The notes under the pieces are model-generated. The model made no database searches and was not told the DNA's origin. It saw nothing but the letters and a program-made list of their open reading frames with translations. The position numbers and the translations under genes are program-made. Below are positions 52,297 to 61,677 of a stretch of DNA of 64,000 nucleotides, piece after piece. The DNA is from Bacillota bacterium (GTDB taxonomy: Bacteria > Bacillota > Clostridia > Lachnospirales > CAG-274): NCBI GenBank assembly GCA_017460805.1, contig JAFUAF010000030.1, forward strand, positions 1 through 64,000. The letters run 5' to 3'. The first letter of the stretch is position 1. Every line of letters begins with the position of its first letter.

Positions 52297-53874
52297 TTAT
52301 TGTATATCCACATCAAAGTTTATGCGTCCAAAGCTGTCTTCGATGCTTTTTGGCTCCAATGTATCGTCCTCGTGTCCGTAAAGTTCTCTGTGGCGCTTGT
52401 CATACTGCGTGCGCAGCATTGCCCTCACATCAAATTCCTTTTCCGCGAACCCGAAAAGATATTTTTTAACTTCATCCTTGCGTTTGTTGATAATATCAAA
52501 ATGATTTTGATATTCGCACACAAGCGTAAGTATATTATCCTCTAAATATGCAGGCTGTATCTCGTGCATAAAGAGTATTTTAAGCGGCGGGTCGTCTACC
52601 GTTTTGGCAAAATCCCGCCAGTTTTTTATCATTGTGTTTATATCGTCGGGCACAGCCTTTTCTTTGACCTTGTCTTCCTTCACAAGTTTGGTCTGAACGG
52701 GAGCAGATGCCGTGACCGTTATGCCCTTTTCTATTTTCTGCTCGACCGTTATCAGCCTTTTTTCAAGCGCCGCGGGAGTATTGACCGTATAGGGCGTACA
52801 CGCCTTTATACAGGTGACTTCCAATAAAATACGCGGGTTGAAGCTTTGCTTTACATTGGTCTGAAGCTGCGAAAACAGGGTTATCAGTTCGCTTAAATAG
52901 TCAAACGAAAGTGTCTGAGCCTGCAAACGCAGTTTTTCTATATAACTGTCGGAATAATTGAGCGCGGCACAGCTTTTATCGACCGTCCTTGCCACAAGCA
53001 GGTTTCTTATATGCAAAACGCAGTCCGAAATAAACTGATGAATATCCCTGCCTTTTACCGACATATCCTCTACTATATCAAGTGCCGCTGCACTGTCTGC
53101 CCTTGCTATGGCATCCGTCAGCGCAAAAAACACGTTTCTGTCCACAGCGCCCGTTATCTCACGCACTTTGTCGGCAGTTATCCTCTCGCCGTAGTAAAAA
53201 CTCATGCACATATCCAAAAGACTGAGTGCATCACGCATAGCGCCGTCCGAAGTTTCGGCTATATAGGCAAGCGCTTCGTCGTCTATATCGACGTTTTCTT
53301 CTTTCATGTGCGCCCCAAGCACTTCCGTCATTTCCTTGACGGTTATGCGGTGAAAATCGAACCGCTGACAGCGCGAAAGCACCGTAGAGAGCAATTTCTG
53401 CGGGTCTGTGGTCGCAAGTATGAACACCACATACTCGGGCGGCTCTTCAAGTGTTTTTAAAAGCGCGTTAAACGCCGCATTTGAGAGCATATGCACCTCG
53501 TCTATGATATAAACGCGGTAGCGCCCCTCCGACGGCGGGTACTTCACTTCCTCGGTTATGTCGCGCACATTGTCAACGCTGTTGTTGCTCGCCGCGTCTA
53601 TCTCCACCACATTCACATTGCGTTCCTGCAAAATGGCCTTGCAGCTCTCACACTCGTTGCAGGGCTTATCCCCGTTTGATGTACAGTTTATCGCACGCGC
53701 AAAAATTTTTGCCGTGGATGTCTTGCCCGTACCGCGTGTGCCGCAAAACAGGTAGGCATGGCTTATTCGTCCCGTTTCTATTTGGTTTTTAAGTGTTTTT
53801 ATAATGTGCTGCTGTCCTATTACCTCGTCAAAGGTCTGCGGACGCAAACGTCTGTATAAGGCACGGTATGCCAT
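52297..53874 (-). CDS. dnaX: DNA polymerase III subunit gamma/tau
   Basis: A 525-residue clamp-loader ATPase. [21 protein letters not shown] is the family start; Walker A is [11 protein letters not shown]; a zinc site [15 protein letters not shown]; and the DEVHML Walker B. The domain III end is short compared with E. coli tau. ATG 53874 fits the family; a longer frame would add 52 unrelated residues. Confidence 0.96.
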   Translation of the reverse strand: MAYRALYRRLRPQTFDEVIGQQHIIKTLKNQIETGRISHAYLFCGTRGTGKTSTAKIFARAINCTSNGDKPCNECESCKAILQERNVNVVEIDAASNNSVDNVRDITEEVKYPPSEGRYRVYIIDEVHMLSNAAFNALLKTLEEPPEYVVFILATTDPQKLLSTVLSRCQRFDFHRITVKEMTEVLGAHMKEENVDIDDEALAYIAETSDGAMRDALSLLDMCMSFYYGERITADKVREITGAVDRNVFFALTDAIARADSAAALDIVEDMSVKGRDIHQFISDCVLHIRNLLVARTVDKSCAALNYSDSYIEKLRLQAQTLSFDYLSELITLFSQLQTNVKQSFNPRILLEVTCIKACTPYTVNTPAALEKRLITVEQKIEKGITVTASAPVQTKLVKEDKVKEKAVPDDINTMIKNWRDFAKTVDDPPLKILFMHEIQPAYLEDNILTLVCEYQNHFDIINKRKDEVKKYLFGFAEKEFDVRAMLRTQYDKRHRELYGHEDDTLEPKSIEDSFGRINFDVDIQ

Positions 53875-54087
53875 GTTATCATCCTCATAACTTGTAAAAA
53901 AGGCTCCGCAGTACAGAGCCTTGTAAATTCGATATTTGTTTGTAAAATGTTGGCTTTTCAAGCCGTCATACATTCGCCGCCCTTCGGGCTTGCTCATGTG
54001 TCGGGGTATGAAAAAGCCATGATTTTTCACCTTAAAAGCAAGCTTTTAGGTGTAAAATCCTGTCATTTTCAGACTTTTATTTCAAAT

Positions 54088-54353
54088 CCTGTGCATTCGG
54101 CTTCGACAGTTACTTACACGCGTTACAACGGCAGTTTGCTCCTTCCAAGCGACCTTACGGCACATAGAAGTGTCTGCTTAGTGCTGCTTCCTTTCGGACC
54201 TGACACGGTTCACAAAGTTCTATTGCGCAAGACTCGGCTATCAACGCCACTTACCGTCGGCAGACCGCACAAGCAAAAGCCTCAGACCGACATTCACCCC
54301 CGCTAAGCGGATCGCGGGTACAGGGCACCGCTAACTCCCCGGCTAGCACAGGA
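54088..54353 (-). ncRNA. ffs: Signal recognition particle RNA, large bacterial type
   Basis: About 266 nt. The 5' end reads CCTGTGCTAGCCGGGGAGTT, the usual start of Gram-positive SRP RNA, and pairs with GCACAGG at the 3' end. The domain IV core, GTGTCAGGTCCGGAAGGAAG, followed by CAGCACTAAG, lies at about 54175-54205. The length indicates an Alu-type domain as in Bacillus and Clostridia. Location directly upstream of dnaX is conserved. The plus-strand ORF over it is not a gene. Ends are approximate. Confidence 0.93.
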
Positions 54354-54420
54354 CAAATATATTATACCAAATTTTATCCGTGCTGTCAAACATTATTCTA
54401 TGAAGTTTTTTGACAAATAA

Positions 54421-54882
54421 TTAAAAATTCCTCAGCAGATTGACCATTTCTATTGCGCTCACAGCCACGTCATAGCCTTTATTGCCCGCTTTTGTGCCTG
54501 CGCGCTCTATCGCCTGCTCGATATTATCCGTTGTCAGAACGCCGAAAAGTACGGGGATGCCGCTGTTCAGACCGACCTGTGCCACACCCTTTGAGACCTC
54601 GGCGCATACATAGTCATAATGGTCGGTAGAGCCCTTTATAACCGCACCAAGACAGATAACGGCATCATACTTGCCGCTCGCCGCCATTTTTTGTGCCGCA
54701 AGCGGTATCTCAAACGAGCCGGGTACCCATGCCACACTTACATCATCACTCTCCGCACCATGCCTGATAAGCGCATCCATAGCACCCTCCAACAGCTTTG
54801 ATGTGATAAAATCGTTGAACCTTGCGGCTACAACGCCGAATTTCATACCTTTTCCTATAAGCTTGCCTTCAATCGTTTTCAT
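54421..54882 (-). CDS. ribH: 6,7-dimethyl-8-ribityllumazine synthase
   Basis: A 153-residue enzyme that forms lumazine from the ribityl-uracil and dihydroxybutanone phosphate. [38 protein letters not shown] and [12 protein letters not shown] are canonical. Last gene of the rib operon. Confidence 0.97.
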   Translation of the reverse strand: MKTIEGKLIGKGMKFGVVAARFNDFITSKLLEGAMDALIRHGAESDDVSVAWVPGSFEIPLAAQKMAASGKYDAVICLGAVIKGSTDHYDYVCAEVSKGVAQVGLNSGIPVLFGVLTTDNIEQAIERAGTKAGNKGYDVAVSAIEMVNLLRNF

Positions 54883-54945
54883 AATTTTTTCCTCCTTGAT
54901 CTTGGTTTGAGTAGCGACGATTTGCCAAAGGCAAACCGTCGCTAT

Positions 54946-56136
54946 TCACGCATTCATTAAAATATGGTGCATTTTTTCTTTTTTTGTCCTCATGTACAGG
55001 TCGGCCTCGTGACCGTGTGCCACCTCGATCGGCACTCTTTCGCAGACTTCTATCCCGCTGTTTTCAAGTGAATTTATCTTATCGGGGTTATTGGTCATCA
55101 GGCGCAGTTTTTTAATGCCAAGCTTCCTTAACATAGCCGCCGCGGCATCATATCTGCGCATATCCTCGGGGAAGCCGAGCGCAAGATTGGCCTGCACGGT
55201 ATCCATGCCTTTCTGCTGCAAATTATACGCCTTTATTTTGTTTATTATGCCGATACCTCTGCCCTCCTGGCGCATATACAGCAGCGCCCCGCGCCCCTCG
55301 TCGGCTATTGCTTTAAGTGCGGTTTTGAGCTGATTTCCGCAGTCACACTTTGCCGAGCCGAAAACATCGCCCGTCATGCACTCCGAGTGTACCCTCACAA
55401 GCACTGGCGAAACATCATCAAAATCGCCCATAGTCAGCGCTATATGCTCCTTGCCCGTTTTTTTGTCCACAAAGCCCGAAATTTTGAATTTTCCGTACTC
55501 TGTCGGCAGTTCCGCCTCACTTTCAAGACTGACCGCCATATCCTCTATATACCGCACAAGCGCCTCAACACTTATCATTTTAAGCCCGTGCTTTTTCGCA
55601 AATATTTCCAGCTGCGGCAGTCTTGCCATGTGCCCGTCTTCCGCCATTATCTCACAGCACACACCGATAGACTTAAAACCCGCCAGTTTAGCCAAGTCCA
55701 CCGTTGCTTCTGTATGTCCTCTGCGTTCAAGCACCCCGCCCGCCTTTGCAAGCAGCGGGAAGACATGACCCGGCCGTCTGAAATCCTCGGGTCTTGCGCC
55801 GTCCTCCGCCATTTTCCTTATAGTGAGCGCACGCTCAAAAGCAGAAATACCCGTCGTTGTGTCCACATGATCGACAGACACGGTAAATGCCGTCGAATGG
55901 TTGTCGGTATTCTCCGCCACCATCTGACCCATTCTCAGCCTGTCAAGTATCTCCGCCGATGCAGGCGTGCAGATAAGTCCCTTTGCGTAAGTCGCAATAA
56001 AATTTATCGCCTCGCCCGTCACAGTCTCCGCGGGCATTATCAGATCGCCCTCGTTTTCACGCGACTCGTCATCCGTCACAATTATCATCTCTCCGTTTTT
56101 CAAGGCCTGTAAAGCCTCATCCACAGTATTGAACAT
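54946..56136 (-). CDS. ribBA: Bifunctional DHBP synthase / GTP cyclohydrolase II
   Basis: A 396-residue fusion. The N-terminal RibB part (DDESRENEGDLIMPAE, RRPGHVFPLLAK, RRGHTEATVDL) makes dihydroxybutanone phosphate. The C-terminal RibA part (VRVHSECMTGDVFGSAKCDCG with zinc Cys residues, YMRQEGRGIGI) opens GTP. ATG 56136 overlaps the ribE stop (TAATG). Confidence 0.97.
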   Translation of the reverse strand: MFNTVDEALQALKNGEMIIVTDDESRENEGDLIMPAETVTGEAINFIATYAKGLICTPASAEILDRLRMGQMVAENTDNHSTAFTVSVDHVDTTTGISAFERALTIRKMAEDGARPEDFRRPGHVFPLLAKAGGVLERRGHTEATVDLAKLAGFKSIGVCCEIMAEDGHMARLPQLEIFAKKHGLKMISVEALVRYIEDMAVSLESEAELPTEYGKFKISGFVDKKTGKEHIALTMGDFDDVSPVLVRVHSECMTGDVFGSAKCDCGNQLKTALKAIADEGRGALLYMRQEGRGIGIINKIKAYNLQQKGMDTVQANLALGFPEDMRRYDAAAAMLRKLGIKKLRLMTNNPDKINSLENSGIEVCERVPIEVAHGHEADLYMRTKKEKMHHILMNA

Positions 56137-56756
56137 TAAAAACCGCACCTCCTTAAAAAATCCATATCCACTCTGCTCCCGTCCTCGGTTTTAAGCAGTT
56201 TTTCCACATATCCCGCTATTATATCGGTTTCTAAATTAACGGTATCGCCGCACTTTTTGTCGGCCAAATTCGTTTCTTTTTGCGTATGCGGGATGATAGA
56301 AACGCAAAACGACTTTTCGTCTATGGCACAGACTGTAAGACTTATGCCGTCTATCGTTATCGAGCCTTTGTTTATCACGTACCGCAGTATCTTTTTGTCC
56401 GCCGCTATGGTGTAAACAACGGCTATCCCGTCATTTTTTATATCCTCTATCCTGCCCGTGCCGTCGATATGCCCGCTGACTATATGCCCGCCGAAACGCC
56501 CGTTTGCAGGCATGGCGCGTTCAAGATTGACCTTTTCGCCTTTTTTCATGCTTCCGAAGTTCGTACATCTCAAAGTTTCGGGCATAACATCGACCGTAAA
56601 TGTATCCGACGTAAACTCCGTGACCGTAAGACACACGCCGTTTACACATATGCTGTCGCCGATATGCACATCTTCAAGCACCTTTTTCGCGCGTATTTTA
56701 AAACGTGTGCCCGCACTCTCCACCGCCCCGGCTTCCTCGATTATTCCCGTAAACAT
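56136..56756 (-). CDS. ribE: Riboflavin synthase alpha subunit
   Basis: A 206-residue protein made of two lumazine-binding repeats. MFTGIIEEAG opens it, then SICVNGVCLTV and, in the second repeat, SITIDGISLTV. It dismutates lumazine to riboflavin. Starts 1 bp after ribD. Confidence 0.97.
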   Translation of the reverse strand: MFTGIIEEAGAVESAGTRFKIRAKKVLEDVHIGDSICVNGVCLTVTEFTSDTFTVDVMPETLRCTNFGSMKKGEKVNLERAMPANGRFGGHIVSGHIDGTGRIEDIKNDGIAVVYTIAADKKILRYVINKGSITIDGISLTVCAIDEKSFCVSIIPHTQKETNLADKKCGDTVNLETDIIAGYVEKLLKTEDGSRVDMDFLRRCGF

Positions 56757-56757
56757 A

Positions 56758-57834
56758 TTACCGCCCTTTCTCTATATCCGCATCAATAACTATATCCGTG
56801 CCGCATTGTCTGAACCGCATATTTTCAAGCCTTACACAATCGGGTATGCTTCCAAACCCAAGCCCGCCGACGGGGCTTTTTGTACCGCCTATAAGCAGCG
56901 GTGCGGCATAGACCGTCAGATGGTCTGCGATACCGCTTTCAAGCGCCGCAAAATTGAGTGTTCCGCCGCCCTCGAGCAAAATGCCGTTGATACCCGTTTT
57001 ACCGAGTTCTTTCATCAGAAAATTCAGATCGGTTTTGCCGTTTTGGGGCTGTGTTTGTATCACTCTCGCGCCTTTTTCTTCAAGGCGTTTTATTTTTTCC
57101 GTATCGGTCGAAACAGTCGCTATGATACACTTTCCGTCGGTGTTTATTACCCTTGCGTCAAGCGGCATTTTAAGCGAGCTGTCGCAAATTATACGGTAGG
57201 GGTCGCGGCCGCCGTCCATGCGGCAGGTCAGTAACGGGTCATCTTTTATGACCGTGTTTATACCGACCATTATGCCCGTTAAGCGGCTGCGAAGAGTCTG
57301 TACTTCCGCCCTGCTCTCCTCACAGCTTATCCACTTGCTTTCGCCTGTGGGGCAGGCGATCTTCCCGTCAAGCGACATCGCCCATTTAAGCCACACGTAG
57401 GGCAGACCCGTTGTGATATGCTTGAAAAACACGGCGTTTATTCGCCTGCACTCTTCTTCCATATCCCCGACTTCCACCTCGATGCCCGCATTTTTCAGAA
57501 TTTCTATGCCCTTGCCCGCGACCTTTTCGTTTGGGTCTGTCGTACCGATATGTACTTTTTTTATACCATGTTCGACAATAGCCAAGGCGCAGGGCGGGGT
57601 CTTGCCGTAGTGTGCGCAGGGTTCGAGAGTGACGTACATCTCCGCACCCTCCGCACTCTCCGTCAGGGATGAAAAGGCGTTTATCTCGGCATGAGGGCCG
57701 CCGAATTTTTCGTGCCGACCCTCGCCTATTATCCGACCGTCACGCACTATCACAGCCCCCACCAACGGATTGGGGTCAACGCTGCCCGCACCCTTTAAAG
57801 CCAGTTCAAGAGCGCGTTTCATATATTTGCTCAC
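56758..57834 (-). CDS. ribD: Riboflavin deaminase/reductase RibD
   Basis: A 358-residue bifunctional enzyme. The deaminase part has zinc motifs HAEINAF and PCAHYGKTPPC; the reductase part (about 145-358) has LKWAMSLDGKIA and GGGTLNFAALESG. I chose the GTG at 57834 (GGAGG at 7-bp spacing, as VSKYMKRALELA); the longer frame reads through the riboswitch terminator. First gene of ribD-ribE-ribBA-ribH. Confidence 0.95.
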   Translation of the reverse strand: MSKYMKRALELALKGAGSVDPNPLVGAVIVRDGRIIGEGRHEKFGGPHAEINAFSSLTESAEGAEMYVTLEPCAHYGKTPPCALAIVEHGIKKVHIGTTDPNEKVAGKGIEILKNAGIEVEVGDMEEECRRINAVFFKHITTGLPYVWLKWAMSLDGKIACPTGESKWISCEESRAEVQTLRSRLTGIMVGINTVIKDDPLLTCRMDGGRDPYRIICDSSLKMPLDARVINTDGKCIIATVSTDTEKIKRLEEKGARVIQTQPQNGKTDLNFLMKELGKTGINGILLEGGGTLNFAALESGIADHLTVYAAPLLIGGTKSPVGGLGFGSIPDCVRLENMRFRQCGTDIVIDADIEKGR

Positions 57835-57850
57835 ATTATCGCCTCCAAGC

Positions 57851-57880
57851 AAAAAAAGTCCCCGAAATATATTCGGGGAC
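57851..57880 (-). terminator. Riboswitch expression-platform terminator
   Basis: Minus strand GTCCCCGAA/TTCGGGGAC stem followed by seven T, between the FMN aptamer and ribD. It should form when FMN is bound and stop transcription. Confidence 0.88.
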
Positions 57881-57920
57881 GTTAAAAACATCGTCAATAC
57901 GCCTGAAACACGCATATTTT

Positions 57921-58027
57921 TTCTTCTCTCATCCAGACTTTACTGTCGGTTTCGGAATTACACCGAATCATGCCCTTAGGCTCGCGGACTTTACCGCCGG
58001 TATGGAATTTCACCAATCCCCGAAGAT
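57921..58027 (-). ncRNA. FMN riboswitch (RFN element)
   Basis: Minus strand begins CTTCGGGGATTGGTGAAATT and continues with GGTAAAGTCCGCGAGCC, GGTGTAATTCCG and ACAGTAAAGTCTGGATGAGA, ending AGAAG. These are the conserved blocks of the RFN aptamer. It controls the rib operon downstream by transcription termination. Confidence 0.96.
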
Positions 58028-58081
58028 ATTTATTTATAATTTGATTATAGCACTATATTTTATTTTGTCAAGAAAAATTTT

Positions 58082-58468
58082 TCACTCTCTCCCCGCCGTT
58101 GCCTCTGCCCCGCTTCCAATCTGCCATTTACCGCTGTCTTTTGTCTTATAGAACTCATACCCCTCCACCGAATAACAGCGTATATCATCATCCATATACA
58201 CACATTCGACCTCTGTCGGGGGCTTATTGAATGACATTATTATCTCATCGGGGTCGGACGCATCCCGCAGGGTATAATCCTCCGCGCCAAGGAACGAATT
58301 ATTCACTACATTAAATGTATCCCCGTATTCCGTGGTTATGGTGTGCATAAGCTCGTTTGAACTTTCAAGGCTGCAAAGCGCCAGTGCACCGATAAACGGC
58401 GCGGCAACAATATACAGCACCAAAGCTGTCACGGCAAAAATCAATATCTTTTTTATAACTTTTTTCAT
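58082..58468 (-). CDS. Small membrane-anchored hypothetical protein
   Basis: A 128-residue protein with one N-terminal membrane helix (about 8-30, ILIFAVTALVLYIVAAPFIGAL) given here only as a range of about 22 residues, and an acidic outer part of mixed structure. No family recognised. ATG 58468 has AAGGAG upstream; a longer frame reads through the palindromic repeats. Its upstream sequence is a copy source or target for the repeats at 58494-58949. Confidence 0.6.
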   Translation of the reverse strand: MKKVIKKILIFAVTALVLYIVAAPFIGALALCSLESSNELMHTITTEYGDTFNVVNNSFLGAEDYTLRDASDPDEIIMSFNKPPTEVECVYMDDDIRCYSVEGYEFYKTKDSGKWQIGSGAEATAGRE

Positions 58469-58493
58469 TTTACGCTCCTTAAAAACTCCTCTT

Positions 58494-58949
58494 GAGACAG
58501 GGGGACGGTTATATCTGTCCCCCCTGTCTCTTATAGCTTTTTTCATTTTACGCTCCTTAAAAACTCCTCTTGAGACAGGGGGACGGTTATATCTGTCCCG
58601 CAGGGGACAGTAGAACCGTCCCCCCCCTGTCTCTTATAGCTTTTACGCTCCTTAAAAACTCCTCTGTTTCCGCATTTATACGCTGCTGCTGTATGCTGAC
58701 CGACTGCCAGTTTTCGGCATTTTCGTTATACAGGTCGTTTATATGCCACAAAATAATTTCCCTTGTTTCGGGGTCTGAAGTGCCGTGAGACAGGGGGACG
58801 GTTATATCTGTCCCGCAGGGGACAGTAGAATCGTCCCCCCCCTGTCTCTTATGGCTTTTTTCATTTTATGCTCCTCAAAAACTCCTCTTGAGACAGGGGG
58901 ACGGTTATATCTGTCCCGCAGGGGACAGTAGAACCGTCCCCCCTGTCTC
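58494..58949. repeat. Four GC-rich palindromic repeats
   Basis: Copies lie at 58494-58530 (short), 58572-58633, 58787-58848 and 58890-58949. Each begins GAGACAGGGGGACGGTT and ends CCCCCTGTCTC, giving a long perfect-looking hairpin; the three long copies share an inner CTGTCCCGCAGGGGACAG. Copies are separated by AT-rich pieces that match the start of the 58082 gene and the end of the 58962 gene. Palindromic intergenic elements of REP type, not CRISPR (no regular spacers). Confidence 0.85.
58641..58786 (-). pseudogene. Duplicated 3' end of the DUF4153-like gene
   Basis: About 145 bp nearly identical to 58970-59110, the last 45 codons of the gene at 58962. It is flanked on both sides by palindromic repeats and lacks any start, so it is a non-functional partial duplication. 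Confidence 0.8.
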
Positions 58950-58961
58950 TTATAGCTTTTT

Positions 58962-60374
58962 TCATTTTACGCTCTTTAGAAACTCCTCTGTTTCCGCATT
59001 TATGCGCTGCTGCTGTATGCTGACCGACTGCCAGTTTTCGGCGTTTTCGTTATACAGGTCGTTTATATGCCACAAAATAATTTCCCTTGTTTCGGGATCC
59101 GAAGTGCTGTAATAATCGTCTATAAGCAGGGGCAAAGCGCTGTGTGTATAATCGGAATATTGGCTTTTGTCGGCTTCAATATTCAGCCTTGCCGAAAATT
59201 CGGGTCTTGCGGTGATATTAAGGCTGATAAGAGCGACCGCCGCGCCCACAATAAAACTGTTTAAAATATCTGTCCTGTTTTTAAGCACCGCATAAAGCGT
59301 GGTAAATACAAGCACGCTTTCAACGGCAAGAAAAGTCACTACCTCAATTCTTAACGGTGTATAGCCGTAAGCCCCGATATAAAGATACATTCTGTAGAAT
59401 GACGAAACGATAAGCGCAAAAGTAAACACGCACAGCATGGCAAGCGAAGCTTTAAGCGCACCTTTTGCCTTTGTTTTAAAAATATCCGTAAACACCAGTA
59501 TTATCGAAAAATTGATAAAAGTCACTATCAGCAGCTGAAAAAAGCCCTCTCTTGCAAAGCGCGAATATGTATCATTCATCGGCAGACTGCCCGTAAGGTA
59601 TTTGAGCTGAGAACAGCAAAAGAAGAGAAACAGCAGGTTTACGGGTGTAAGAAAGGCAACGCCCATTATCCTGTCGATATTTGTTGTGCCGATAACGATG
59701 CGCTGTTCATCCTCGGTAAATCTGTGAAGAAAACCGCAGCCGAACACAAAGACCGCCGCAAACAAAAGCACAGTCCATATAAAACCGTACATATCCATAT
59801 CCAGGATACCCGAAACAGAGTCAAAAAACGCGTCATCCGCACTTGCAAGCAAAAATGTTATGATACCCAGAAACGGAAGCGATATAGCCGCACCCAAAGC
59901 GACTTTCAAAAGCTGTGTACCGTCAAAATCCACACTGTCAAGAACAGAGTCCTTCGCCGCCGAAGCCATATCCGTTATCCAGCAGTTAAGCAGGCCGTCA
60001 AGCCCCGTTTTAAGCCCCGCACATTTCAGCATCATGCAGGTAAAAAGCACAAAAAACGCGATACAGTTAAAAATATTGTAGTAGGAATACTCAAAATAAG
60101 CATTAAAACAGGAAAGCGCGAATATCACAGGCATAATAAGCATCCCACGCTTGTTTTTGAGTGCTCCGAGCATTTTTAAAGCCAAAAGTCCGCCGATGCC
60201 CGCCGCATTGAAAAACACAAGGCTTGACAGACCCGCGCGCACATCAGTCCCCCTGAAGCAAAGGCAAAACAGCACCGCCGTAATTATTGCCGCCCCGAAT
60301 ATCACTCTGTTTTTAAAACTGTCCTCACTTTTTACGGGCATCGCCGTATTTTCCGTTAAAATCATTTCTTCCAT
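58962..60374 (-). CDS. DUF4153/DUF4173-like multipass membrane protein
   Basis: A 470-residue membrane protein with about eleven hydrophobic segments. The layout (GFLHRF, then ...LTPVNLLFLFFCCSQLKYL, FAREGFFQLLIVTFIN) matches DUF4153/4173 proteins, whose function is not established. A soluble C-terminal tail of about 75 residues holds the part duplicated at 58641-58786. It follows two small membrane-protein genes by 20 bp and is likely co-transcribed with them. Confidence 0.8.
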   Translation of the reverse strand: MEEMILTENTAMPVKSEDSFKNRVIFGAAIITAVLFCLCFRGTDVRAGLSSLVFFNAAGIGGLLALKMLGALKNKRGMLIMPVIFALSCFNAYFEYSYYNIFNCIAFFVLFTCMMLKCAGLKTGLDGLLNCWITDMASAAKDSVLDSVDFDGTQLLKVALGAAISLPFLGIITFLLASADDAFFDSVSGILDMDMYGFIWTVLLFAAVFVFGCGFLHRFTEDEQRIVIGTTNIDRIMGVAFLTPVNLLFLFFCCSQLKYLTGSLPMNDTYSRFAREGFFQLLIVTFINFSIILVFTDIFKTKAKGALKASLAMLCVFTFALIVSSFYRMYLYIGAYGYTPLRIEVVTFLAVESVLVFTTLYAVLKNRTDILNSFIVGAAVALISLNITARPEFSARLNIEADKSQYSDYTHSALPLLIDDYYSTSDPETREIILWHINDLYNENAENWQSVSIQQQRINAETEEFLKSVK

Positions 60375-60393
60375 AATAATTCTCCTTTATTTT

Positions 60394-60873
60394 TTACATT
60401 CTGTCTCCTATATAAATATCGGCACCCATGCACCGCATTATTACCTCGCTGAATGTCGTCACGATAAAATTGAGCGGCACAAGCGAATAATAGACTAAAA
60501 ATATCGCCGAACCCAAAATCCCGTAACCCGGGTCTCTGCCGAAAAGTATTGTCAGCAAAAACACCTCCGCCGCCGCACACAGCACGGAAAACGCCATTGC
60601 AGTTTTTCTGTAAGCACCCGATACCGAGTATTTTCCGTACAGATAAGAAGCTGTACCAAACGGAAGCAGCAGCGTTATACCAAGCTGTGCTGCGCCGTAA
60701 GTGTCCCGCGGTATTTTTAATGCCGAAAAAAAAACAAGCAGATATACCATAGCGGCTATTCCGACAAAATTGCATATCATCTCAAAATCCAAACGCTTTA
60801 CCCGCATAAAATGCCACCATAGGTTAAGCATTATAAGTATGGGTGCGCCAAATAAAAGCGACAAAACAAGCAT
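60394..60873 (-). CDS. Small multipass membrane protein, paralogue 1
   Basis: A 159-residue membrane protein with about five helices. It shares FGAPILIMLNLWWHFMR, LLLPFGTASYLYGKY, VLCAAAEV and LVPLNFIVTTFSE patterns with its neighbour at 60886. No family recognised. Tandem duplication is evident. Confidence 0.7.
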   Translation of the reverse strand: MLVLSLLFGAPILIMLNLWWHFMRVKRLDFEMICNFVGIAAMVYLLVFFSALKIPRDTYGAAQLGITLLLPFGTASYLYGKYSVSGAYRKTAMAFSVLCAAAEVFLLTILFGRDPGYGILGSAIFLVYYSLVPLNFIVTTFSEVIMRCMGADIYIGDRM

Positions 60874-60885
60874 TATGATCCCCCC

Positions 60886-61368
60886 TTATTCTTCGCGTCC
60901 GTCAAAAACATCACTGCCAAAAGCCTGCAATACAGCTTCGCTTATTGATGTTACAATAAAATTCAAAGGCACAAGATAGTAATAGAATAAAAATATTCCC
61001 ATACTTGAAAGCCCATATTCTCCGTTGCCCAAAAAGACATATGCGGTTATCCACAGAACTTCCGCCGCCGCACACAGCACGGAGAGGATAATTGCTATTT
61101 TTTTATAAGGGCTGTCAAAAGTATACTTGCCATACAGGTAGCAAGCAACCCCAAACGGCAGCAATAGCGGTATGCACAGACCGACCGCACTGTAAATATC
61201 TCTCGGAAACCCCAGCGCCGAATCAAGGTCGAGCATACAAAACATAAGCCCTATGCCGATGATATTGCAGATAATTTCGTAAATAAGCATCCTCGCCCGC
61301 ATAAAATGCCATATAACATTCAGCCCCACCAATGCGGGCGCACCAAGCAGAATAATGGGTATATACAT
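60886..61368 (-). CDS. Small multipass membrane protein, paralogue 2
   Basis: A 160-residue paralogue of the protein at 60394, with the same helix pattern (LLLPFGVACYLYGKY, SVLCAAAEVLW, YYLVPLNFIVTSISE). ATG 61368 has AAAGGAGGAA upstream. First gene of the three-gene membrane run. Confidence 0.7.
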   Translation of the reverse strand: MYIPIILLGAPALVGLNVIWHFMRARMLIYEIICNIIGIGLMFCMLDLDSALGFPRDIYSAVGLCIPLLLPFGVACYLYGKYTFDSPYKKIAIILSVLCAAAEVLWITAYVFLGNGEYGLSSMGIFLFYYYLVPLNFIVTSISEAVLQAFGSDVFDGREE

Positions 61369-61677
61369 TCAGTTTCCTCCTTTTGTTATTGATAAACGAT
61401 ATTTCATTTTTGTTTTTCGTTTACCTTTCATCAATTATCATAATACATAAATGATGATTTGTCAATAATTATTTTTCGTTTTTCGATATTTTTTAAATAA
61501 AACTCAAAAAACACACGTTAAAATTATTGTTCAGAGGGGTGTTTCGGCAGGGAGAGCCTGCAAAAAAATAAATGGGCAACTTTGATATTGCCCATTTAAG
61601 AAAGATATACTATTTTCTTTTCCGTGATATATCAATTTGTCGGGGAGTTTTTGCGCCCCGTGCCAAGTGTCAGCCTT
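61369..61677. other. AT-rich intergenic region with operator-like repeats
   Basis: 309 bp without a gene. The part 61386-61475 is very AT-rich, with ATTGATAAACGATAT and TCATCAATTATCATAATAC, repeats that could bind a small XRE-type regulator controlling the membrane-protein genes. The part near 61562 holds the htpG terminator. Confidence 0.5.
61562..61597 (-). terminator. Terminator of htpG
   Basis: Minus strand AAATGGGCAA/TTGCCCATTT hairpin followed by ATTTTTTT. Confidence 0.85.

Noticed and set aside
53947..54306. A plus-strand ORF of 119 codons upstream of dnaX
   Set aside because: It lies over the SRP RNA on the other strand and has no protein features; the RNA explains the conservation.
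58494..58949. CRISPR array
   Set aside because: The repeats are long palindromes with spacers of unequal length derived from neighbouring genes, and no cas genes are present.
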